From Nonomuraea sp. PA05 (GTDB lineage Bacteria; Actinomycetota; Actinomycetes; Streptosporangiales; Streptosporangiaceae), in contig NZ_VSEY01000004.1 of NCBI RefSeq assembly GCF_008086045.1, positions 186,001-250,000 on the forward strand: a stretch of 64,000 nucleotides of DNA. Reading direction: 5' to 3'. Below, one piece after another: positions 16,312 through 22,593 of the stretch. The translations under genes and the position numbers were made by a program. The notes beneath the pieces were generated by a model. The model did no database searches. It saw only the letters and a program-made list of their open reading frames with translations, and had not been told where the DNA came from. The first letter of the stretch is position 1, and each line of letters begins with the position of its first letter.

Positions 16312-17205
16312 TCACGTCGTCGCGAAGTCCTCTCGCGCGCGGACCAGCACGTCGAGGACGGCCCTGGTCTCGGCCCACGGCACCGGACTGGGCGCGCCAC
16401 CGATCATCGCGAGGAACGCCCCGATCGTCCCCTCGTACCCGAGCCCCTGGACCGGATCGTCTCCGCCCTCGATCACGATCGTCTCGCTTCCGTCCCGCTT
16501 GTGCAGCGTCACGCTGTACGACTCCGACTCGGACACGCCGAGGATCTCGACACTGCCGGTGATGCCGTCGTCCCAGCGCAACGCCATCACCCCGGTGTCC
16601 TCCGAGCGGAGCGTCGTGTAGTGCCGCCGCGCCCCCGCCGCGCCCACCAGCCGCACGTCCGGCCCGAGCAGCGCCACCAGCAGCTCCACGCCGTGGATGC
16701 CCATGGTGACCATCGTGCCGCCGCCTTCGCCCGGCGTGTCCTGCCAGGCGTTGTAGCCGTTCGCCCACAGGCCCACGTCGTGCCGGACGGTCGCCCGCAC
16801 CGCCAGCACCTCGTCCCGCTCGACCCGCGTACCGGCGAAGGAGGGAGCGAACCGCAACACCGAGCCGGACAGGACGCGGTCGTGGATCGGCAGCCGGTCG
16901 AGCTGGTCGAGCTGCGCCCGGCTGGCGGCGGCGGGCTTGTTCACGAAGCAGGGCAGCCCGGTCTTCAGCACCTCGGCCAGCGCCTGCGGGACCTGCGGGT
17001 TGGGCACGGTCAGCACCACCCCGTCGAGCTGCCCTGCCAGCACCTCCCGCAAGCTGCCCGCCACCTTCGCCTGCGGGTGCTCGGCGGTGAACCGGGCGAG
17101 CCGTTCCTGGTCCTGCTCCCACACCACGAGCTCGGCGTGGCGGGACAGGGTGCGGGCGTCGGTGTAGGGGTGGCTGGTGGCGAGCCCTGCGAGTGCGATG
17201 CGCAC
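16312..17205 (-). CDS. Gfo/Idh/MocA family oxidoreductase
   Basis: A 297-aa NAD(P)-dependent oxidoreductase of the family acting on sugars and inositols. The Rossmann start is RIALAGLATSHPY. The family's EKP signature appears as VNKPAAAS near residue 95, keeping the catalytic lysine. A conserved His is in MGIHGVELLV. I use GTG 17203-17205 with AAGGA upstream. No copy of the shared palindrome precedes it; a different inverted repeat (17222-17240) does. It probably serves the same pathway but is controlled separately. Confidence 0.83.
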   Translation of the reverse strand: MRIALAGLATSHPYTDARTLSRHAELVVWEQDQERLARFTAEHPQAKVAGSLREVLAGQLDGVVLTVPNPQVPQALAEVLKTGLPCFVNKPAAASRAQLDQLDRLPIHDRVLSGSVLRFAPSFAGTRVERDEVLAVRATVRHDVGLWANGYNAWQDTPGEGGGTMVTMGIHGVELLVALLGPDVRLVGAAGARRHYTTLRSEDTGVMALRWDDGITGSVEILGVSESESYSVTLHKRDGSETIVIEGGDDPVQGLGYEGTIGAFLAMIGGAPSPVPWAETRAVLDVLVRAREDFATT

Positions 17206-17221
17206 GGATTGTCCTTCCGAG

Positions 17222-17240
17222 TCCGGCAATGACTGCCGGA
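17222..17240. promoter_or_regulatory. Inverted repeat upstream of the Gfo/Idh gene
   Basis: TCCGGCA-atgac-TGCCGGA, perfect 7-bp arms, 17 bp before the GTG at 17205. A candidate operator unlike the palindrome used by the rest of the locus. Confidence 0.5.
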
Positions 17241-17268
17241 AGCGTAGCCATCATGGACCGGCGCCGTC

Positions 17269-17506
17269 CTCAGCGCGTCTTGCCGTCCCGACGGACGGCG
17301 GGCTCAGCGCGTCTTGCCGTCCCGACGGGCGGCGGGCTCAGCGCGTCTTGCCGTCCCGACGGGCGGCGGGCTCAGCGCGTCTTGCCGTCCCGACGGGCGG
17401 CGGGCTCAGCGCGTTCTGCCGTCTCGACGAGCGGCGGGCTCAGCGCGTTCTGCCGTCTCGACGAGCGGCGGGCTCAGCGCGTTCTGCCGTCTCGACGAGC
17501 GGCGGT
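17269..17506. repeat. 34-bp minisatellite, seven units
   Basis: Seven head-to-tail 34-bp units starting ctcagcgcgt at 17269, 17303, 17337, 17371, 17405, 17439 and 17473. The first four carry cttgccgtcccgacggg and the last three the variant tctgccgtctcgacgag. The array fills the gap before the LysR gene and runs into its 3' end. There are no spacers, so it is not CRISPR. Confidence 0.93.
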
Positions 17507-18385
17507 GTCAGCGGCCCGGAGCCCGGCTGTCTCGACGAGGGTGGCCAGGACGGCGGCGACGGCGGGCGGGTCGGGCGGCTCGCCGTAGGTGGCGGCGTGG
17601 ATCCGGCGGGAGAAGCCGACGAGTTCGGTGGTGTGGACGTCGGAACGGCGGTGCGCCTGGAGCGCCAGCCCCGGCAGCGTGGTGACGCCCTTGCCGGCGG
17701 CGACGAGCGCCTGCACGACCACCATGTCGTCGCTGAGCGACGCGATGCGCGGGGTGAAGCCCTCCCGCCCGCACACGGTGATCAGCTCGTCCTGGCACCG
17801 CCGGCAACCACCGATCCAGTCGGAGTCGCGATGCCCGGTGAGGCTGTCATCCGGCCGCCGGCTCACGAGGTGGATCGGGTCGTCGCACAGGTGCACGAGA
17901 CGGAACCCGTCTTCTCCTTCGAACGGCGTGTCGGCGTGCTGGAAGACGAGCGCGACGTCGATCTCTCCGTCCCGCAGCATCTGCAGCGCCTCGACGGGGT
18001 GCCGGTCGATCAGGACCAGTTCCAGCCCGGGGTTGGTACGGGCCAGTGCCACGGCCGCCTCGGGCACGATCGTGCTCAGCACCGACGCGTTGGCCGCCAG
18101 CCGCACCCGCCCGGTCCGCAGGCCGACCTGTGCCGCCAGCTCGTTGGTGGCCGCGTCCACCCGTCCCATGATCTCGGTGGCCCGCAGGGACAGCAGCCGC
18201 CCTTCGGGGGTCAGCCGGATCCCGCGCCCGACGCGCTGGACGAGCCTGGCGCCCGTGGCCGCCTCCAGGCGGGCGAGGTGGTGGCTGACGGACGACTGCG
18301 AGTAGTGCAGCTCTTTCGCCGCTTCGGTGACGGACCCGTGCCGCGCCACGGCGGCCAGAACCTTGAGATGAACCAGGTTCAGCAT
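17474..18385 (-). CDS. LysR-family transcriptional regulator
   Basis: A 303-aa LysR regulator. The N-terminal winged helix-turn-helix is typical (LKVLAAVARHGSVTEAAKEL then SQSSVSHHLARLEAATG). The effector domain from about residue 90 has two close cysteines in IGGCRRCQDEL. The last ~10 residues and the stop codon come from the seventh unit of the 34-bp repeat, so the C-terminus has been replaced or extended by repeat growth. It is divergent from a DHFR-like reductase gene, which is its most likely target. Confidence 0.9.
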   Translation of the reverse strand: MLNLVHLKVLAAVARHGSVTEAAKELHYSQSSVSHHLARLEAATGARLVQRVGRGIRLTPEGRLLSLRATEIMGRVDAATNELAAQVGLRTGRVRLAANASVLSTIVPEAAVALARTNPGLELVLIDRHPVEALQMLRDGEIDVALVFQHADTPFEGEDGFRLVHLCDDPIHLVSRRPDDSLTGHRDSDWIGGCRRCQDELITVCGREGFTPRIASLSDDMVVVQALVAAGKGVTTLPGLALQAHRRSDVHTTELVGFSRRIHAATYGEPPDPPAVAAVLATLVETAGLRAADTAARRDGRTR

Positions 18386-18488
18386 TCATCGACGATATCG
18401 ATGCCATTGCCGAAATTCAGGCATTAGACGTCATGTATCCGCTGGGCCGATGCTGGGTGCGGAAAGCCCATCTGACAAGGAGCCCCCG
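18386..18488. promoter_or_regulatory. Divergent LysR/reductase promoter region
   Basis: The 103-bp gap holds the palindrome CGATATCG (18393-18400) within atcgacgatatcgatg, close to the LysR start, a plausible LysR binding box. AAGGAG before 18489 serves the reductase. Confidence 0.45.
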
Positions 18489-19136
18489 ATGTCCGTTGTA
18501 CGCGTGCACAACTTCTCGATCTCCCTCGACGGCTTCGCCACCGGCGCCGGCCAGGCCCCCGACGCACCGTTCGGCCACGCCGGGGAACGCCTGCACGAGT
18601 GGATGTTCGCCACCCGGTTCTGGTCCGAGATGGGCGGCCGCCGTGGCGGCAGCGGCGGCGCCGACCACGCGTTCGCCGCGATGCACGGCCCCGGGATCGG
18701 CGCCGAGATCATGGGCGCGGGCAAGTTCGGCCCTCCCGGCTGGCAGGACGACCTCGACTACAAGGGCGCGTGGGGCCCCAACCCGCCGTTCCACACCCCC
18801 GTCTTCGTGCTCACCCACCGGCCCCGGCCGTCGATCGAGATGGAGGGCGGCACCACGTTCCACTTCCTGAACGCCACCCCCGCCGAGGCGCTCGAAGCGG
18901 CCCGCAAGGCGGCCGGCGGCCAGGACGTGCGGCTGGGCGGCGGGCCTTCGGTGGTCCGCGACTTCCTCGCCGAGGGGCTCGTCGATCACATGCACGTGGT
19001 GCAGGTCCCGATGCTGCTGGGGCGGGGCGTGCGGTTGTGGGACGGGCTGGAGTCGCTGGAGGAGGCGTACGACATCGAGGCGGTCTCGACGCCCTCCGGC
19101 GTCACGCACCTGACGTTCACGGCGAAGCGCCGGTGA
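18489..19136 (+). CDS. Dihydrofolate reductase-like (RibD C-terminal) protein
   Basis: A 215-aa protein of the DHFR/RibD-C family, NADPH-dependent reductases often found as stand-alone genes of unknown substrate in actinomycetes. The start HNFSISLDGFATG matches the family's first strand. GGGPSVVRDFLAEGLVDHMHVVQVPMLLG is the usual C-terminal signature. ATG 18489 has AAGGAG 6 nt upstream; an upstream in-frame ATG (18450) has none. It is probably regulated by the divergent LysR gene. Confidence 0.87.
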   Translation: MSVVRVHNFSISLDGFATGAGQAPDAPFGHAGERLHEWMFATRFWSEMGGRRGGSGGADHAFAAMHGPGIGAEIMGAGKFGPPGWQDDLDYKGAWGPNPPFHTPVFVLTHRPRPSIEMEGGTTFHFLNATPAEALEAARKAAGGQDVRLGGGPSVVRDFLAEGLVDHMHVVQVPMLLGRGVRLWDGLESLEEAYDIEAVSTPSGVTHLTFTAKRR

Positions 19137-19149
19137 TCGCACGCGTGCG

Positions 19150-19240
19150 CCTTCACGGCGCGGGGCCTTCACGACGCGGGCCTTCACGGCGCGGGCATTC
19201 ACGGCGCGAGCCTTCACGACGCGGGCCTTCACGACGAGGG
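19150..19240. repeat. 15-bp tandem repeat, six units
   Basis: Six units of ccttcacggcgcggg type (the first 16 bp, the rest 15 bp) fill the gap between the convergent reductase and MauE-thioredoxin genes. The last unit contains the latter's stop codon. Confidence 0.87.
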
Positions 19241-20137
19241 GACGGCGCCCCGCTCCGGCAACGCTCGCGTGACGAGGGCGGCCACGTCGGCGGGAGCGGG
19301 AACGCCGCCCGCCGCCAGGACGCGCCCGTCCCTCCCGACGACCACCCCGTAGGGCGGCCACGGGATGTCGTTGGCCTCGAAGACATCCGGGGCGACGACG
19401 AGCGGCAGCCTCACCCCGTGCCCGGCCAGGTAGCGACGGGACTCCTCCGCGTCGGCGGCGGTCACCAGCACCACGTTCACCGTCAGGGCGGCCTCGATCA
19501 AGGCCGGGAGGATGCTGGTGCACAACCGGCAGGCGGGCGAGATCAGCGCGTACAGGACCGGCTCCGAGCCGGGCTCGGCGGGACGGCCGGACAGGACGAA
19601 GCGATCACCCGCACGCGGCCCCGGCGGGACGGCCACGGCGGACTTCGCGGGAAGGAGCGCAGGCGCCAGCAAAGCCGCCGCCACGAGCAGCGGCGCCGGA
19701 AGCAGGTGCACGGGCTCGAACGGCACGTCCCCCGCGAGCACCGCCATGACCGCGAGGACCAGCAGCAGCCCGGTGCGCGCCAGCGTGCGCACGCTCACCC
19801 GGTCCGCCGCGCCGCCGAAGCAGCCGCACGGGACGTCGAGGCGGCGGACGAGCGCCGAGCCGATCGCGGTCAGGAACGCGGTGAACAGCAGCGCGGCCAG
19901 CACCCCGCCCCACCGCCGGGTTCCCGGAACGGCCAGCAGCACGACCGCGACGACCTCCGCCGCGATCACGGCAGGGGCGGCGGCCGTGGTGAGGCGGCCG
20001 GGCAGCAGGCGGTATCCGGCGATGTCGCGGGCGAAGGCGCGCACGTCCCTGACCTTGGTCAGCGCGGCGGCGAGCAGCACCGCGACCAGCCCCAGGGACG
20101 CGGCGGCGCACACGATCGCCACCCCGTCCGAACTCAC
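19229..20137 (-). CDS. MauE-like membrane protein fused to a thioredoxin-like domain
   Basis: A 302-aa fusion. Residues 1-165 are four or more hydrophobic helices with the DVPCGCFGG signature (residues 102-110) of MauE/DoxX-type membrane proteins. Residues 178-300 are thioredoxin-like with the redox pair C203-C206 in ISPACRLCTS. In methylamine utilisation MauE and MauD (a thioredoxin-like protein) are separate and form disulfides in an exported protein; here both parts sit in one chain. The GTG start overlaps the stop of the ABC transporter gene (GTGA), so it belongs to the lanthipeptide locus, whose precursor has five cysteines. Confidence 0.8.
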   Translation of the reverse strand: MSSDGVAIVCAAASLGLVAVLLAAALTKVRDVRAFARDIAGYRLLPGRLTTAAAPAVIAAEVVAVVLLAVPGTRRWGGVLAALLFTAFLTAIGSALVRRLDVPCGCFGGAADRVSVRTLARTGLLLVLAVMAVLAGDVPFEPVHLLPAPLLVAAALLAPALLPAKSAVAVPPGPRAGDRFVLSGRPAEPGSEPVLYALISPACRLCTSILPALIEAALTVNVVLVTAADAEESRRYLAGHGVRLPLVVAPDVFEANDIPWPPYGVVVGRDGRVLAAGGVPAPADVAALVTRALPERGAVPSS

Positions 20138-22059
20138 CGCACCGCCTCCTCTGCCTGAGCCACCGTCCCGCCGTCGTACTGGTAGGCGGCGGCCTGCAAC
20201 CCATACAGGTCGGCATAAAGCCCGTCACGCGCCATCAACTCCGCGTGCGTCCCCTGCTCAGCTACCCGCCCCCGATCCAGCACGTAGATCCGATCGGCGT
20301 AACGAACGCTGGCGAGCCGATGCGTGATCAGCACCACGGCCCGCCCGTCGGCGTGCCGCCGGATGCGCTCGAACAGGGCATGCTCGGCGCGGGCGTCCAG
20401 AGCGGAGGTCGGCTCGTCGAAGATCACCAGCTCGGCGTCGTGGTAGAAGCCCCGCGCCACCGCGACCCGCTGCCACTGCCCGCCCGACAGGTCGTGGCCG
20501 CCCCGGAACCGGCGGTCGAGCAGCGCGTCGTAGCCGAGCGGAAGCGTCGAGACGACCTCGTCCGTCCCCGCCGCGGCGACGGCCTCGGCCAGCCGCTCCT
20601 CCTCCAGGGGCCTGCCCATGAGGATGTTCTCGCGGACGGTCAGCGGCCAGCGGGTGTGGTCCTGGGCGATCACCGAGACCATCCGGCGCAGGTCGAGGTC
20701 GGCCAGTTCGCGGCCGTCCCAGCGGATCGTGCCGGACTGCGGCCGGTACAGCCCCGCCAGCAGCTTGGCCAGCGTGGTCTTGCCAGAGCCGTTCTCGCCG
20801 ACCAGCGCGATGACCTCGCCGCGCGCGACGGTCACGCTCACGTCGCGCAGCGCGGGCCTGTCGGCCCCGGGGTAGGTGAAGCTCACCCCGTCGGCGGCCA
20901 GAAGGCCGAGGCTCGAGGGGGCGCGGGCGGGCGCGGGCGGCGTGCGAGTCCGGGCTTGCTCGCGGAAGGCCAGGTAGTCGCCGAAGTACAGGCCCGCCTC
21001 GTACAGGCGGTTGAGCGTCTGGACGAGCCCGGCCAGCGAGGACTGTCCGGTCCTGAGTGCGAGCACGGCGGTGCCCGCGACGGCGAGCGGGATGACGCCG
21101 GCGGCCAGCAGCGCGGCCAGCGCGCCGTAGACGGCGAGGGTGGCCACGCCGGTCAGCGCGTCGCCACCCGCCTTCACCACGGTACGGCGGCGCGCGACGT
21201 CGAGTTGGACGTCCTGCTCCAGGTCCGCCACCTTGGCGTACTCACCGAGCAGAAAGTCGCGCAGCGCGAACGTGCGCACCTCTGCGGCGGGCTGTCGCTC
21301 GGCCATCAGGTCGGAGAGCATGAACTTGCGCCGCCGCGCGGCCGACAGCCGGTAGAAGGCCTGGTAGCCGAGCCTCGCGGTACGGATCGCGGCCCAGCCC
21401 GCTGGCACGGCGGTGACCAGCAGCAGCGGCATGAGCACCGGGTGCAGGAACCCCAGCGCCGCCGTCGCCGCGGCCACGCCGACCGCTCCGGTCAGCGCGG
21501 AGATGGTGGTCTCCACGACCGTCGCCGTGTCGGGCACCCCGCTGTCGCGGGCGCGCAACATCGCGTTGTGGAAGTCGTCGTCGTCGAAGGCGGCCAGCTC
21601 CACCTGCGTGGTCAGCTCGAACAGCCGCGTCTCCGCGAGCCGTTCGACCTGCGGTTTGAGCCGGGCCTGCGCCCAGCCGGCGGCGGCGAGCAGCGCGCCC
21701 CGCAGCCCCGTCGCGACGGCCACGAGCGCCAGGGACGGCAGCGCGCCGCGCACCCGCTCCGGCGTGGGACCGCCGGAGAACAGCGAGGCGAGCACGTCCG
21801 AGGTCGCCACCAACCCATAGACGGTGAACACGCCCGCCAGGACGTTGCCCGCCAGCGCGACCGCCGTGTCGAAGGGGGCGGCCTGCCACGCCAGCCGCAG
21901 CGCGGAGGCGATCAGGGACGGCAGGCGGCGGGCGATCTTGCCGAGGCTCGCCGTCAGCAGTTCCTCGTCCCGGCTCTCCCAGTACGCCGCCGCCAGCCCC
22001 GACCGATCCCCGATCGGCGAGCCGCTGGATTTACGGCGCAGTTTTTCCCAAAATCTCAT
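20134..22059 (-). CDS. ABC transporter, fused permease-ATPase (lanthipeptide export candidate)
   Basis: A 641-aa half transporter. A membrane domain (residues ~60-370) is followed by an ATPase with Walker A GENGSGKTT near residue 420, the signature DLSGGQWQRVAVA near 523 and Walker B LVIFDEPTSALDA. There is no N-terminal C39 peptidase, so leader removal must be done by another enzyme. It faces the precursor gene across a 267-bp regulatory gap and is coupled to the MauE-thioredoxin gene. Export of the finished lanthipeptide, or self-protection, is inferred from the position. Confidence 0.87.
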   Translation of the reverse strand: MRFWEKLRRKSSGSPIGDRSGLAAAYWESRDEELLTASLGKIARRLPSLIASALRLAWQAAPFDTAVALAGNVLAGVFTVYGLVATSDVLASLFSGGPTPERVRGALPSLALVAVATGLRGALLAAAGWAQARLKPQVERLAETRLFELTTQVELAAFDDDDFHNAMLRARDSGVPDTATVVETTISALTGAVGVAAATAALGFLHPVLMPLLLVTAVPAGWAAIRTARLGYQAFYRLSAARRRKFMLSDLMAERQPAAEVRTFALRDFLLGEYAKVADLEQDVQLDVARRRTVVKAGGDALTGVATLAVYGALAALLAAGVIPLAVAGTAVLALRTGQSSLAGLVQTLNRLYEAGLYFGDYLAFREQARTRTPPAPARAPSSLGLLAADGVSFTYPGADRPALRDVSVTVARGEVIALVGENGSGKTTLAKLLAGLYRPQSGTIRWDGRELADLDLRRMVSVIAQDHTRWPLTVRENILMGRPLEEERLAEAVAAAGTDEVVSTLPLGYDALLDRRFRGGHDLSGGQWQRVAVARGFYHDAELVIFDEPTSALDARAEHALFERIRRHADGRAVVLITHRLASVRYADRIYVLDRGRVAEQGTHAELMARDGLYADLYGLQAAAYQYDGGTVAQAEEAVR

Positions 22060-22326
22060 GCCGCATACGGATTAGGGCAGATCATCCTGTCAATCTAGGT
22101 CAGCCTTCCAGGGCTGTAAAGGTCCGCCGCAAACACAATTCACACCGTGATCATTCATTGCTGCATGCTTATGGACATATCAGCGCAGCCGTGCCCATAA
22201 TGCCTCCGTTTGGCCGTAACTCTCATTGTGAGTCACGGTCAGGGCATCGGTAACGGCGCCTACCAGGTGCGCGTGCCACGCCCGTACCAGTGAAGACCGC
22301 TTACAGCGGTCAGGGAAGGAGACCTC
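22060..22326. promoter_or_regulatory. Divergent lanthipeptide promoter region
   Basis: This gap is AT-rich compared with its surroundings. It holds TTGACA on the minus strand (22088-22093) that could serve the transporter. It has an imperfect inverted repeat with 8 of 10 pairs (22215-22224 and 22228-22237), and the perfect GACCGCT-tac-AGCGGTC repeat (22295-22311) just before the AAGGAG ribosome site of the precursor gene. The last may be an operator or a 5' hairpin. Confidence 0.5.
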
Positions 22327-22497
22327 ATGTCGGTACTGGCTCTGGAGCCCCGCGACGCCGGTGTACTGGAGTTCGAGGACCTCGACGTCGACTTCGACGG
22401 TGAGCTGACCAAGCTCCTGCACGGGCCTCAGGCCTGCGTCAACACCTGCAAGCGGACGGTCTGCAGCAGCTTCCCCTGCTGCCCGTCCATCGTGTGA
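22327..22497 (+). CDS. lanA: Lanthipeptide precursor peptide
   Basis: A 56-aa peptide with AAGGAG 5-6 nt before ATG. Residues 1-35 are an acidic leader (LEFEDLDVDFDGELTKLL). Residues 36-56 are a basic, Cys-rich core starting ACVNTCKRTVCSS and ending FPCCPSIV. The core has five Cys (37, 41, 46, 51, 52) and five Ser/Thr (T40, T44, S47, S48, S54), enough for several lanthionine rings. There is no GG cleavage site. It lies 96 bp ahead of the lyase-kinase-cyclase gene, separated by a hairpin. Leader and enzyme type resemble class III/IV systems such as venezuelin; I favour class IV because of the synthetase. Confidence 0.85.
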   Translation: MSVLALEPRDAGVLEFEDLDVDFDGELTKLLHGPQACVNTCKRTVCSSFPCCPSIV

Positions 22498-22513
22498 TTC
22501 CTCGGTAACCGGC

Positions 22514-22542
22514 GTGCGGATCCGTGTAATGCGGAACCGCAC
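22514..22542 (+). terminator. Hairpin between precursor and synthetase genes
   Basis: GTGCGG-a-TCCG, a 7-nt loop tgtaatg, then CGGA-a-CCGCAC: a 10-bp stem with one A/A bulge and no T run. In this position it may act as a partial terminator or stabiliser so that the peptide is made in excess of its enzyme. Confidence 0.6.
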
Positions 22543-22593
22543 GTTCGCCATGTCGAAAAATGGCCGTATTTCATGCATCCGAGGTGAGAAATC

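Noticed and set aside
17269..17506. Possible CRISPR array
   Set aside because: Units are contiguous with no spacers, GC-rich and lack cas genes; it is a minisatellite.
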